From positions 1 through 64,000 of IMG/VR virus record IMGVR_UViG_3300046820_001584: a DNA stretch of 64,000 nucleotides, one strand, 5' to 3'. The stretch's first letter is position 1; each line of letters begins with the position of its first letter. The notes below the pieces were generated by a model. It had not been told where the DNA came from and did not search any database. It was given only the letters and a program-made list of their open reading frames with translations. Positions 23,945-33,424 of the stretch are shown here, piece by piece. The stretch comes from a virus. Both the position numbers and the translations under genes were made by a program.

Positions 23945-24526
23945 TTAATTAATCTTTATTTTGTTAATGAAATCAATATTTTTACTGTCTTCTTCAGATA
24001 GCAATGAGAAGTGGTTTAAGAATGTAATTCTTGAACCTGATGTAACAGTACGAACTCCGTGTGTTAAAAGGTGTCCAGGAAACAAAACTGCGTCTCCTAA
24101 CTCTACCTTTAGATCTACTCCTAGTTCTTCAAAATACAGCTCTCCGCCTTCACAGTCGGAAAGATATAGATTACATACAAGAGAATCTCCGTAGGTAAAG
24201 TCATGCTCTCTGCCAGAATTATAGTGGTCTTTGTGTGGCTCAAGACGTGCATCTTTATGCATTATTGTTCCATATGACCTAGTTAAAACAATTGATCTTC
24301 CCTCTGGCACATAATTTTCCATAAAGTATTGCTCGGCATATTTAATTAGATCAGATACTTTATTTTCTGGGTCTACTTTAGAGTAGTCTAAAGGTATACC
24401 CTGGAAATAGGAGAATGGGTGCTCTTCAGTTAAATTATTGTTATTGACATTGTCAATCATTTGCTGAGCATACTCTTTAGTAATTACGTTTTTAATTACT
24501 TTATAGTTAGGGTTTTCAGTATTCAT
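23945..24526 (-). CDS. 2OG-Fe(II) oxygenase (prolyl 4-hydroxylase-like)
   Basis: 193 residues. His98 and Asp100 (EPHKDHYN), the strand CNLYLSDCEGGELYFEE, LGDAVLFPGHLLTHGV with His156, and Arg166 for 2-oxoglutarate. All expected ligands are present. It lies at the head of the early region, downstream of the zinc-ribbon gene, with AAAGGA before ATG. The substrate is unknown. Confidence 0.87.
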   Translation of the reverse strand: MNTENPNYKVIKNVITKEYAQQMIDNVNNNNLTEEHPFSYFQGIPLDYSKVDPENKVSDLIKYAEQYFMENYVPEGRSIVLTRSYGTIMHKDARLEPHKDHYNSGREHDFTYGDSLVCNLYLSDCEGGELYFEELGVDLKVELGDAVLFPGHLLTHGVRTVTSGSRITFLNHFSLLSEEDSKNIDFINKIKIN

Positions 24527-24544
24527 ATTACATTAATCCTTTCA

Positions 24545-24730
24545 CTATGACATTCCGTATTTCCTAGAATGATCTTCCTCTAATTTTTCCAGCCACTTAC
24601 CCATACTGTTTGTATGTTTGTTCATCATCCAGCGTTTACCACACATAATGCAAAACAGCTCCATGTGCATTTTTTGGGAGAATACTCTATCTACAAATAC
24701 TCTGCCACCGCACTTGTTACATTTTATCAT
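24545..24730 (-). CDS. Small zinc-ribbon protein
   Basis: 61 residues from ATG 24730, overlapping the phosphoesterase stop as ATGA; an upstream start at 24760 would add ten residues. Two CxxC knuckles (CNKC, CIMC) form a zinc ribbon, followed by a basic helix. Function not recognised; a nucleic-acid role fits. Confidence 0.65.
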   Translation of the reverse strand: MIKCNKCGGRVFVDRVFSQKMHMELFCIMCGKRWMMNKHTNSMGKWLEKLEEDHSRKYGMS

Positions 24731-25527
24731 ACTTGAAAAAACTTTCCGTCCACCACACAAGAGTAATCTGGTGACACGTGGATCATCTGAATGTGTGGAT
24801 AGTCATTAACGATATGTGCAACAGCAAATCCCTTTTGCCAATCATGATGCTGTGTATACTTCATACCTGGACCCTTTTCATCACACATGTGGCCAATCTC
24901 GTATCCACGAAGAGTTTCTCCAGCGCCGTTGTTTCTAAGTTCATAGGTAACCATATGAGAAGCAATTCTATGCGAGTGACCACGAATTAAAGAAACCTGC
25001 ATATCTTCCATATCTTTTCTAGCAGATCCTGTTGCTGCAATTGAAAGACCGTGATGAACGTGAATGTCTCCAAAACGTCGCTTAGGAAGCTCATCATAAT
25101 AAATATATTCATAGCCAAGGGAGTCTAATGACCATAGCGCTTCTGGGGTTACTTCGTTAATGTAGTCTGGAAGCTTAGCATCTACATAGTTAAAGATACG
25201 AATATCATGATTGCCTAAAGCAGAAAATAGCTGTGCGTTAGGAAGCATCTCTCTAGTTTTTGCATAAAAATCTCTTGCACCCTTTGCCTCATGACGCATC
25301 ATTGGAACAATTAAGTCACGGCTATCATTCTTATGCAGTTGCATAAATTCAGCAGAACGGCCTTCTGTATATTTGCTATAACATGCTTGGTCGTCTGTAT
25401 CACCAAGGTAGTCCACAACATCTGGCTTAAACCACTTCATGACCTTGAACCATAGCTCAATCATCTTGTCATCCTGATATGGGAACTGCTGATCTGATGA
25501 GAGCATCCACTTTAAATCGTTTGTCAT
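24727..25527 (-). CDS. Calcineurin-like metallophosphoesterase
   Basis: 266 residues. Metal-binding motifs in order: SSDQQFP (Asp12, with Gln14 where His is usual), LGDTDDQ (Asp43), LGNHD (Asn106, His107), HVHHG (His158/159) and RGHSHR (His184, His186). It could cleave phosphodiesters or phosphomonoesters, for example in DNA end processing or nucleotide turnover. It is the first gene of the early region, behind a consensus promoter and a 26-bp palindrome. Confidence 0.85.
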   Translation of the reverse strand: MTNDLKWMLSSDQQFPYQDDKMIELWFKVMKWFKPDVVDYLGDTDDQACYSKYTEGRSAEFMQLHKNDSRDLIVPMMRHEAKGARDFYAKTREMLPNAQLFSALGNHDIRIFNYVDAKLPDYINEVTPEALWSLDSLGYEYIYYDELPKRRFGDIHVHHGLSIAATGSARKDMEDMQVSLIRGHSHRIASHMVTYELRNNGAGETLRGYEIGHMCDEKGPGMKYTQHHDWQKGFAVAHIVNDYPHIQMIHVSPDYSCVVDGKFFQV

Positions 25528-25543
25528 ATTTACCTTAATGTTA

Positions 25544-25569
25544 ATAGGCCATGAATATTCATGGCCTAT
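25544..25569. promoter_or_regulatory. Perfect 26-bp palindrome (operator or 5' hairpin)
   Basis: The sequence ATAGGCCATGAAT and its exact reverse complement meet with no loop. It starts about six bases after the predicted transcription start and lies before the phosphoesterase ATG. No T-run follows on the minus strand, so an operator or an mRNA-stabilising stem is more likely than a terminator. Confidence 0.6.
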
Positions 25570-25581
25570 AGTCTAAATCAA

Positions 25582-25609
25582 ATTGTAGCATAGTGCTACA
25601 GAATGTCAA
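25582..25609 (-). promoter_or_regulatory. Consensus promoter for the early/replication region
   Basis: TTGACA (25609..25604), a 16-bp spacer and TACAAT (25587..25582) on the minus strand. The spacer carries a second inverted repeat GTAGCA-TAG-TGCTAC (25585-25599) that touches the -10 box, a good place for a repressor. It separates structural from replication genes. Confidence 0.7.
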
Positions 25610-25619
25610 TACCTAATTG

Positions 25620-26039
25620 CTAACTACAAGCAATCCACTGAACCCAAATTTCGCCTTCTTTAGTTGCTCCAAGTGACATCATTCTTACTGTGAACCCATT
25701 AACACTTGATTCTGTAACAATAGGCTGATATTTTTGAGTATTGAAGTTTGTACCACTTGTCTGCCAAATTGTGCAAATTACGTTTGGTCTTGCTGTAAAT
25801 ATCTTAGTGAAAGGAATAGCCTTGAATCCAGTGCCATCTTTTTTACATGGCACCTTAATTCTTCCAGACTCAATTATTGTTTGAGAGCTTGGCTTATCTT
25901 CTGTTCCACCACCGCTGCCTCCATTAATACTGTTTGACAAACTATTAATAATATTAATATTAGAAACAATATTAGATAGTAACTCTGAGGTTATTGGATC
26001 TCCTGGGTTAACAGGCATTGGTTGTAATTGTTCTGCCAT
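25620..26039 (-). CDS. Putative lectin-like tail or fibre protein
   Basis: 139 residues. A coiled N-terminus (LLSNIVSNINIINSLSNSIN), a Gly-Ser linker, then a beta domain: GRIKVPCK, FTKIFTARPNVICTIWQT, VNGFTVRM and IWVQWIA, resembling H-type lectin/tail-fibre tip folds. This fits trimerisation followed by receptor binding. It is the last structural gene before the early promoter, and overlaps nothing. Assignment is by pattern. Confidence 0.55.
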   Translation of the reverse strand: MAEQLQPMPVNPGDPITSELLSNIVSNINIINSLSNSINGGSGGGTEDKPSSQTIIESGRIKVPCKKDGTGFKAIPFTKIFTARPNVICTIWQTSGTNFNTQKYQPIVTESSVNGFTVRMMSLGATKEGEIWVQWIACS

Positions 26040-26041
26040 AG

Positions 26042-26191
26042 CTACTTCTCCTCTGGCTCCGCAGAATTTTGTGGTTGCTGAAGCTGTGTAATTTCTGCAC
26101 GAAGTATTGCAACATGCGTCTCATATTGTGAGACAATCTCTCCAATACGTTGCTGTAGTGCTGTTACAACTAGTTCTAATTTATTATCCAT
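26042..26191 (-). CDS. 49-residue coiled-coil protein
   Basis: ATG 26191 to TAG 26042, two bases before the next ATG. It is almost entirely helical with hydrophobic heptads (LELVVTALQQRIGEIVSQY), ending in a Pro/Glu-rich tail. Small coiled-coil proteins at this place often trimerise tail tips. It is too short for a family call. Confidence 0.6.
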   Translation of the reverse strand: MDNKLELVVTALQQRIGEIVSQYETHVAILRAEITQLQQPQNSAEPEEK

Positions 26192-26224
26192 TATATTCCT
26201 TTTCTATTCATAACAAGGATACCA

Positions 26225-28840
26225 TTATCCTTCAAGGGCGTCAAGTCTAGTATTGATGACATCAATCTTCTCTGATAATTCTTGAATAGCTAGTATCAGG
26301 GCTGTGGTCATTCTATCATAAGCTAAACCTTCTGTTTCCCCTAAAGCATTATAATTCACAAAGTCTTTTAATTTATCTATTTGTTCTACATCTTCAGCAA
26401 TCAAACCAGTTATTATTGGTCTAACTGTTTCATATCCTGGGGTTTCGTCAATGTCTGTTTCTTGAAGTTTATATGAAAATTTAACTGGCTTTAATAGTTT
26501 AATTGCATCTAAGTATCCAGTGCTTTCTATTTCAGAAATGTTTTCTTTGTATCTTAGACTAGAAGAAGCAACTCTTATGTACCCTTGTGAATCTTGCACT
26601 AATCCAGTTCCCGATCCAGTTCCTAGCGTATTTGCATAAATTCTTCCAGTTTGAAGGAATACTGAATACGGCTGCTGAGCTGTAACGTTTGTTATAGTAT
26701 CGCTTCCGCCGTGCCCCATAAAAACTCTACCGCTACTTCTTACGTCATTCCATCTAAAACCTGGTAGCCCCAAATCACAGTTTGGAGAACCTGGCATATA
26801 TGGATACCAATGTGTTGTGACGCCACCAGTTGCACTAGACTCAATTCCAATTGCATTTATAACTAAAGAATCTATTCCAGCCTTATTTCCTTTTGTATCC
26901 AAGAAATAGCTTGTGTTAAGTGCTCCAGCTGTTAATCTGTGACCGTTTAGTGTGCCGACTGTAATTTTGGAGGCTGAAATTTCAAATGCAGATATAAAGT
27001 TTGAAACAACAGCGTCGGCAGAAATTGTTCCTGTTCTTATTAATCCGCCTTCGATAGTTGTTGTATTAGTACTATTATTTATTTTAGCTATTATAGCTTC
27101 TTTGTTAAAATCGCTTTTTGCTACAGAAGCTAATACTGCTGCATTCTGAGCAGCTTGAGCTTTTGTTGTTGCATCTCCTGCTGCTGCATTAATTGCTGCT
27201 GTCTGCGCCGCATTGGCCTTAGTAGTGGCATCTGCGGCTGCAGATGATAGTATGCCATTTACAGAATCTGAAGTAGCATATCCAGCAAATACAGCACCAG
27301 TTGCATACAAAGTTCCATCTGCTGCGACTCTAAATTTTGCATTTGCGTCTGGTGTATTATTACCAGCCCACATAAGAAAGCCACCAGAAGATTTTAAATA
27401 AACGCTCTGGGCTGCAGTGGACCCTACCTGTATTTGTCCTGTGCTGTCTAAGATAATATTGTTTTTAGATAATGTTGTACCGCTTAAGTTCCAGCCACCA
27501 ATTGATCCAGCATTGGCTGTTATAGTTCCTGTTGCTGCTGCAATTGTTACAGAGTTAACGCCGTTAGCAACTTTTAATCCTGTTGAGTTTAACGCAAATC
27601 CATTTCCAGTTAGGTTGCCAGTAGTAGCATCAATTGTTCCATTATAAATTGATGCGCCAGAAGTAGACATAAATATGTTACCGCTAAAGTTTCCGCCTTT
27701 TGCATTTATATCTCCATCTATTGTTAGCTTAGTACCATTCCATAAAAGGTAGTTTGAGGTAGCGCCGCCAACTTTTAATGAAGCTGATTGATTGGAATCT
27801 ATATACCAATAGTTATTTGGATTAAATAGCAAGCCTCGTTTGCCAGTCTCGATTCCATATCCAAACTTAAATGCAGTTGAATCGGCATCTGTAGGATTTG
27901 CTTTTGCTCTAAAGAACCCAGCAACATCAACGGTTCCAGCAATATATGGAGTTCCAGTAATAGTTATGTTATTGCCAGCAACATATTGAGTTGATGTATT
28001 ATTATATTCATCATATGTTGCAACTGCAAACTCATAAGTTAAACCAACACCAAGACCTAAAAGGTGATACGAAGTTCCTGTTCCAGGAGAGTCAACATAT
28101 GAATATGCTGTTTCTGGTGTTGCAACTTGTCTCCACCGAATTCTATATCCTCTTATACCGTTTCCAGTTACTGGCGACCAACGTATTGTTGCATGTCCAT
28201 TAAATCCAATTATCCCGTCTAGATCCAAAGACCCTTCGGTAGTAACAGAACCAACATTTCCTGGGCCAGTTGTATCTACAACAATTGGGTCTTTTGCATT
28301 AAACTTTGCAGAAAAAACGCTTTTCTTTCTATAGTCTTGGTCTCTGGTATCTACACGAATCCACCTATCTGCAGTATTAGAGGCTAATATTGTTGCTGAA
28401 TTGCCATTGCCATTCCAAACTAAATACTCTTCTCCAGTAAATGCTCCAGTTAAACTTTCATATATTTGTATGTCTATAAGCCATTTGTTTGCAGGTAAAG
28501 CTTTATCTATTAGGTCCCATTTAACGCCGTAAGAAAGCAAGCCTGGTGTTACAACAAGATTAGTAACTGGCTGAGTTAAATCTGGTGTTTGTAGAGTAAC
28601 TATAAAGTTTGGAGATCTTGGGCCAGTAATTGGAGCAGATGGATTATCTGGATTTTCATAAATGTATGCAAATGAGAACTTGTATACTCCGTTCTGAACA
28701 ACATTTAGTCCTGATCGTTGAACAATAAACGCATCTGATGTCTGTGTATTTGCTACTGCTGCTGCATCTGTTGTGTTAGCCTGTAAATCTGCTGGTCTAA
28801 GATTTAGAAATCTATCTATTGCGTCGTTATAACCTGCCAT
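26225..28840 (-). CDS. Tail fibre with fibronectin III and S74 chaperone domain
   Basis: 871 residues. The N-terminal part has fibronectin-like repeats (IRWSPVTGNGIRGYRIRWR, TSYHLLGLGVG). A long beta-rich region follows, with Ala-rich helices (DATTKANAAQTAAINAAAGD). Residues about 757-871 form a C-terminal peptidase S74 intramolecular chaperone: Ser760 and Lys765 (SSLRYKENI) are five residues apart, then GLIAEDVEQ and a final coiled coil. S74 domains trimerise the fibre and then cut themselves off, so the mature protein should end near 760. It is probably the receptor-binding fibre. Confidence 0.83.
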   Translation of the reverse strand: MAGYNDAIDRFLNLRPADLQANTTDAAAVANTQTSDAFIVQRSGLNVVQNGVYKFSFAYIYENPDNPSAPITGPRSPNFIVTLQTPDLTQPVTNLVVTPGLLSYGVKWDLIDKALPANKWLIDIQIYESLTGAFTGEEYLVWNGNGNSATILASNTADRWIRVDTRDQDYRKKSVFSAKFNAKDPIVVDTTGPGNVGSVTTEGSLDLDGIIGFNGHATIRWSPVTGNGIRGYRIRWRQVATPETAYSYVDSPGTGTSYHLLGLGVGLTYEFAVATYDEYNNTSTQYVAGNNITITGTPYIAGTVDVAGFFRAKANPTDADSTAFKFGYGIETGKRGLLFNPNNYWYIDSNQSASLKVGGATSNYLLWNGTKLTIDGDINAKGGNFSGNIFMSTSGASIYNGTIDATTGNLTGNGFALNSTGLKVANGVNSVTIAAATGTITANAGSIGGWNLSGTTLSKNNIILDSTGQIQVGSTAAQSVYLKSSGGFLMWAGNNTPDANAKFRVAADGTLYATGAVFAGYATSDSVNGILSSAAADATTKANAAQTAAINAAAGDATTKAQAAQNAAVLASVAKSDFNKEAIIAKINNSTNTTTIEGGLIRTGTISADAVVSNFISAFEISASKITVGTLNGHRLTAGALNTSYFLDTKGNKAGIDSLVINAIGIESSATGGVTTHWYPYMPGSPNCDLGLPGFRWNDVRSSGRVFMGHGGSDTITNVTAQQPYSVFLQTGRIYANTLGTGSGTGLVQDSQGYIRVASSSLRYKENISEIESTGYLDAIKLLKPVKFSYKLQETDIDETPGYETVRPIITGLIAEDVEQIDKLKDFVNYNALGETEGLAYDRMTTALILAIQELSEKIDVINTRLDALEG

Positions 28841-29730
28841 TATAAAAACCCTAAATTAATTTTATATTCTATGTCCATCTCTACACCAAGCTTTTTTACA
28901 ATTGGGCTGGTTAAAATAGATCTGCTTATTAGTCCGTATTGACTATTATATCTATCGTCATCGTTTATTCTTAACCCATCAAGTAATACATTAGTAGCTC
29001 CAGAAGATTTTGCTTTGGCTCCAACTTCTATTGTTGTAATTGCAGAAAAGTCTGTTGCCCCTGCAGAAGAAAATGTTGAATTGAATAGGCTAGACATCTT
29101 GGCTGGTAATGAAATTTTTTGCCCAACTGATGAGTATCCAGGAAATCTTATTTCTTTATAGTTAGTTGGAGAGCTATAGAACCTAACGTAAACATAGTCT
29201 AGGTTTAAATCTGTTTGATAAAAAGCAATGGTCATAGAATCATCTACACCATAACCAGATAAATTAAAAACTGTATCTAGGCTGTATGATTTCGATTGTC
29301 CCGCAGTTGCTGTAATAGAAAAATATGAGGACCCTATTCTTGGAGTTGGCGTAGATACTGTTGGTGGCTGGTTGCCACTTGAGTCCTTCCATTGTGTAGA
29401 GTCTTCAAAAGAAGATATGTACTGTGATGAATAGTCAGTGCTTCCAGAAGAAGTTGTTGGGAAAATTCCAATTTCTGATATTATTCCTTCAACATCCGTT
29501 GGAAGTGTTGTTTTATAAACAACAGAGTATGTAGTCACACCAGTTGCCGTATTTGTTTGAATGTCGGAGCTTCCCAAGAAAACTCCTGATCTATAAAACT
29601 CAAATTGTAGATCTGAATCATTGAGTGTTGGAGCCTGGGAACCTATTCCGATTGCAATATCTTTTTGATTAAAGTTAAGGCCATTGGCCAGATAAGATGT
29701 TATAAACCTTTTTCCAAATTTTGTTATCAT
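28840..29730 (-). CDS. Minor tail protein
   Basis: 296 residues of beta-rich sequence. The N-terminus (ITKFGKRFITSYLANG, FNQKDIAIGIG) looks like a baseplate/tail-tip protein. Ser/Thr-rich central strands and a jelly-roll-like region follow (TIAFYQTDLNLDYVYVRFYS). Its end overlaps the fibre start by one base. Exact family not recognised; structural role from position. Confidence 0.6.
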   Translation of the reverse strand: MITKFGKRFITSYLANGLNFNQKDIAIGIGSQAPTLNDSDLQFEFYRSGVFLGSSDIQTNTATGVTTYSVVYKTTLPTDVEGIISEIGIFPTTSSGSTDYSSQYISSFEDSTQWKDSSGNQPPTVSTPTPRIGSSYFSITATAGQSKSYSLDTVFNLSGYGVDDSMTIAFYQTDLNLDYVYVRFYSSPTNYKEIRFPGYSSVGQKISLPAKMSSLFNSTFSSAGATDFSAITTIEVGAKAKSSGATNVLLDGLRINDDDRYNSQYGLISRSILTSPIVKKLGVEMDIEYKINLGFL

Positions 29731-30134
29731 ATGATTACTGCTCCTTTTACAACATCTCCAACACTATTTTTAATTTCGAACTTAACCCTTAACATTCTAT
29801 TATTGTTTGAGTCATAATATATTTCTGGATCTGTAATGACTTGTCCAGAAGAATATCTTTTGCCAGTAGTACCAATTAAAACGATGTCTTCTAGGTTTGG
29901 TGCGTCTAAGGAACTACCTGTATCCCCATCTTCTCCTGTGCCGTCTCCTGGATCTGTTTCTCCATCATCTGGAGTTGTGGCAACATACGTTTTGTCGACC
30001 TGATTTGTATATAGATTAACAACATCGTATTGATCTGTTTTAAGTACTCCAATTAAAGGTGAGTCAACTGGTAGCTGGACTTTAACTCCTCCAGCAACTT
30101 GCGACTTGCCTATTTTTGGTTTCTTTGTAGCCAT
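29727..30134 (-). CDS. Small tail protein with acidic linker
   Basis: 135 residues. Lys-rich start (MATKKPKIGKS), a beta segment, then an acidic Gly/Asp linker (DDGETDPGDGTGEDGDTGSS), and a C-terminal beta domain. It overlaps the following minor tail gene by 4 bases (ATGA). Probably a tail-tip component; no family recognised. Confidence 0.58.
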   Translation of the reverse strand: MATKKPKIGKSQVAGGVKVQLPVDSPLIGVLKTDQYDVVNLYTNQVDKTYVATTPDDGETDPGDGTGEDGDTGSSLDAPNLEDIVLIGTTGKRYSSGQVITDPEIYYDSNNNRMLRVKFEIKNSVGDVVKGAVII

Positions 30135-30154
30135 ATTAAGATTCTACCATTTCA

Positions 30155-33100
30155 TTAAACATAAATCGACCTACATGTAATTTTTGTTGAAGGCGACTGA
30201 CTATAGCCCTGCTCAATATCTAAAATAATATATTTACCCGCAGTTTTGCCAGTATCCTCAGTAGAGTAGATCATATTATTTGGATAAGATATCTCAACGA
30301 CATCCCCAGTTTCCAATATTGGGTTAGGGAAAATATCTAGCTGTATTACTGTTTGCTGCTTAGACCATTGTGTTCGCATCCACTTGGAAAGCTCTTTTGC
30401 CTCAGATTCTTTTTGAATCCACATAGATTCAAATGCTACTTGTTCATCATTTTTAGTTGCAGATAGGTCTGGGTCAAGATACTCAAATGGGTCTAGTGGT
30501 GCTACTGTTTCTCCAACAACAATAAAACTCTTTTCCCCTCCGTCTGCTAAATCAACAAATGCTCCTGTGTTATTTAGAATATATGCGTCTATGCCAAACG
30601 AGTTTGCATCATATCCAAGGAGTGTTACATTTGGGTTTAATATTATTTGAGGGTACTTTACAAACCCTGGTCTAGTTGCGTACTTAGTTGATATTTTTTT
30701 AATCTCTCTTGCAACTGGCCCAAATTCCTTTACCCATGGGCTAGACAATGTAGATGCTTCTCCGCTGGCAATAAAATCACCAAATACGTTTTTTAGAGCT
30801 GTAGAAGAACCAACATATGACCCATAGTTATCGTAAGAAGAAGAACCAGCAAAGTCTTCTTTCTTTAATGAAGCTGCATATGCATAGTCAAACGCTGACT
30901 CGCCTTGTATGCCAATCAGTGCAATTTTATTTTCAATAGCTATGGGTGCAGAATCTGTTGCGGTGATTACTGTATTGTTAAATTTAATTTTAAATATTAG
31001 TTTACCAGAAGTTGCCTTAGAAACTCTTACATCTATTCTGTAGAACTCTCCACCAGAAACTCCAGTAATTGATGTGTCTTCTGTTTTTTGGCTATCAGAA
31101 ACAATTGTCTCTACTCCATTAACAAGTTTAAATAATTGAACATCTCTATAATTTAATCCTTTATTAGCAACGTTTTGAGAAGTTCCAACTTTTAAAATAT
31201 ATCCATTAAGATTATTTGCGGAAAGGCCTATACCCAAACCTGCAGATACATATTGTTCTCCAGTAACTCTTCCATTGCCATTTTTTGCAAGCTTGAAGAA
31301 TAGCGCTGTTCCTACTGAAAAGTATGTCTCAGAAGCAAAATTAAATGTAGGTGATATTGAAGCACAGTAATATTCTTTTGTTGAAGGAGGTGAAACAATA
31401 GTAAGTAGGGATCTAGAAATTGATTTTCCTGAACCATCTGTTTGCCTTAATGAGAATACCGATTCGTCATTAACATTTGTTTTTGCGGCTAAATTTAATT
31501 TACTACCTCTCCACTCTCCCTTTAAAGAATCTATTTCCACTGTGTGTTCATCACCTACTCCTACACCCTTACCAGTAGCGTTAAAAGAGTTTCTTTCTTT
31601 GATTCTGTATCTAAGTGTAGGCTTAAATGAATTTATTTTACTTTCACCTAAGTACTTAGCAATATCTGAATCAGATGTTATCCACTTGTATAAAACAGGT
31701 TTTCCTGCAACAGGAACTAATGGCTCGTAGCCAAATTCTATTGCATCATATTCAATTATTTCATTGTTAATTAAAAAGTAACCAGTTTTATTATAAAAAG
31801 ATGTGTCTGCTAAATCACTGTAAACGCTTATGGGAGACAAAGATACCACGCCCTTTGGTGCGTCTGTTTCAGCAGTAGCTGCTGCTGGGAGTGTAGTTTG
31901 TAGTGCTGCTGCACCAATTGCAGCTGGTGGAGAAACGTAAAGGTTATCTGATGAACCCTGGTAGTTTGTACTAATAATTGGAGTGTATATTACTTTTACT
32001 GCTTTAACAGAAGGAACTGTTTCTTTAGTTAAAGATATAATGTTTGGTATGTTTGTTCCTTTGGTTTCACTTCTAAATTTAAAACTAGTTCCTCTTGTCT
32101 TATCAAACAGATAGTCTCTTGGATAGAATTGCAAAGTGTCATTATTATCAAATGTTGCTATCATTTGTGTATCTTTACATAACTCTTGAATATGTTGCCA
32201 TACTGTTTTTGTATCTTCTGTGTACCAATATAGTGGTACTATAGTGGCTGAATCTACTTTGTTTGGATCCGCTTTCCCATATGTATTAAAGTTATATCCC
32301 GTAAAACCTACACTATCTAATAGTCTTCTTATAATTGCTTGCGATGGTGCGTTTTGAATTACAATATCTGGAGCCAATATTTCTTGTAAAAACTTTGCCC
32401 CATCTAATCCCTGTATGTCAATGTCTCCAAATTCGGACAAGGTAAAGGAGTCTATATAAAATACACCCTGCGGAATAACATCGTCTCCTATTTTATTAAA
32501 TGGAGTCACCTTTACATTTTTATATAGATTAATATTGTCTTTGTTAAACGGCATTGTTTTATCGTATTCAATTCCTTTTTTATCATATCCTTCAAGTGAA
32601 AGTGATAGTGCATTTGAAGTAACAGATCCTACTGGAACAATACCAGATGAGTCATCGGATGAAGTTTTTGAAACCTGAAAAGAAACTATTCTATTTGATA
32701 CATCTTGTATATACCGTGCTCCAACCTCTATTACTCCAAGGTACGAATCGGCAACGCTGATTGTGCTTACAGATACAATAACTTTTTTAACGTTAACTGG
32801 TGCAGATGGTGTTGTAAATTTTGTTGTTGACCATGCAGATCCACTCCAATATAATTGAAATACTCCATTATCTGGAACTACACCATTTGTAGATATAGTG
32901 GATTCAACACCAGCATGGTCTTGTATTTTAATAGACCAGTTGGCTGGCTTAGAGTAGGATGTTTCAAATTTAACTAACACTGTATTTGCTACAGCTGTTT
33001 TAGATGCTGGATACTCTACAGTAAAACTAAAATTATCTAAAATTGTTCCCCCAGACTTAGGAGAAACCCAGAATTTATATTGATTCTTTGGGCTAGAAAA

Positions 33101-33424
33101 ATAAGTTCTTACTGGAAGATCTGATGAAACATTGTATTTAGGTATGTTATTGACAACGTTTTGATTTAATATAAAATAATTAATTCCGCCTTTTGAAGGT
33201 CTTCTTGGATCTATTATACTTGTTAAAGGAAATAGTTTTTTAAATGGCTGATATGTCTTACCAGTAATTGGATCTGTTTGAGTTGCTGTTTCAGCTGGTG
33301 TAGCTGTTACTTTTGCATCTAAAATTAAATCGTTCATATTATATTCTAGCCAGCATCCGCCCGACATTGAATATGATGGAGATGTATTTAGTTTATCTAG
33401 AGTTGCTTGGCTTACTGATTGCAT
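30155..33424 (-). CDS. Large minor tail / tail-tip protein
   Basis: 1089 residues from ATG 33424, which overlaps the upstream stop (TAATG); an ATG eleven codons earlier lies inside that gene. The N-terminus carries a tail-hub-like segment; the later parts are rich in beta-strands and Ser/Thr. It lies after the tape measure and the small tail protein, as expected for the protein at the tail tip that links tube, tape and fibre. No enzymatic motif is visible. Confidence 0.68.
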   Translation of the reverse strand: MQSVSQATLDKLNTSPSYSMSGGCWLEYNMNDLILDAKVTATPAETATQTDPITGKTYQPFKKLFPLTSIIDPRRPSKGGINYFILNQNVVNNIPKYNVSSDLPVRTYFSSPKNQYKFWVSPKSGGTILDNFSFTVEYPASKTAVANTVLVKFETSYSKPANWSIKIQDHAGVESTISTNGVVPDNGVFQLYWSGSAWSTTKFTTPSAPVNVKKVIVSVSTISVADSYLGVIEVGARYIQDVSNRIVSFQVSKTSSDDSSGIVPVGSVTSNALSLSLEGYDKKGIEYDKTMPFNKDNINLYKNVKVTPFNKIGDDVIPQGVFYIDSFTLSEFGDIDIQGLDGAKFLQEILAPDIVIQNAPSQAIIRRLLDSVGFTGYNFNTYGKADPNKVDSATIVPLYWYTEDTKTVWQHIQELCKDTQMIATFDNNDTLQFYPRDYLFDKTRGTSFKFRSETKGTNIPNIISLTKETVPSVKAVKVIYTPIISTNYQGSSDNLYVSPPAAIGAAALQTTLPAAATAETDAPKGVVSLSPISVYSDLADTSFYNKTGYFLINNEIIEYDAIEFGYEPLVPVAGKPVLYKWITSDSDIAKYLGESKINSFKPTLRYRIKERNSFNATGKGVGVGDEHTVEIDSLKGEWRGSKLNLAAKTNVNDESVFSLRQTDGSGKSISRSLLTIVSPPSTKEYYCASISPTFNFASETYFSVGTALFFKLAKNGNGRVTGEQYVSAGLGIGLSANNLNGYILKVGTSQNVANKGLNYRDVQLFKLVNGVETIVSDSQKTEDTSITGVSGGEFYRIDVRVSKATSGKLIFKIKFNNTVITATDSAPIAIENKIALIGIQGESAFDYAYAASLKKEDFAGSSSYDNYGSYVGSSTALKNVFGDFIASGEASTLSSPWVKEFGPVAREIKKISTKYATRPGFVKYPQIILNPNVTLLGYDANSFGIDAYILNNTGAFVDLADGGEKSFIVVGETVAPLDPFEYLDPDLSATKNDEQVAFESMWIQKESEAKELSKWMRTQWSKQQTVIQLDIFPNPILETGDVVEISYPNNMIYSTEDTGKTAGKYIILDIEQGYSQSPSTKITCRSIYV

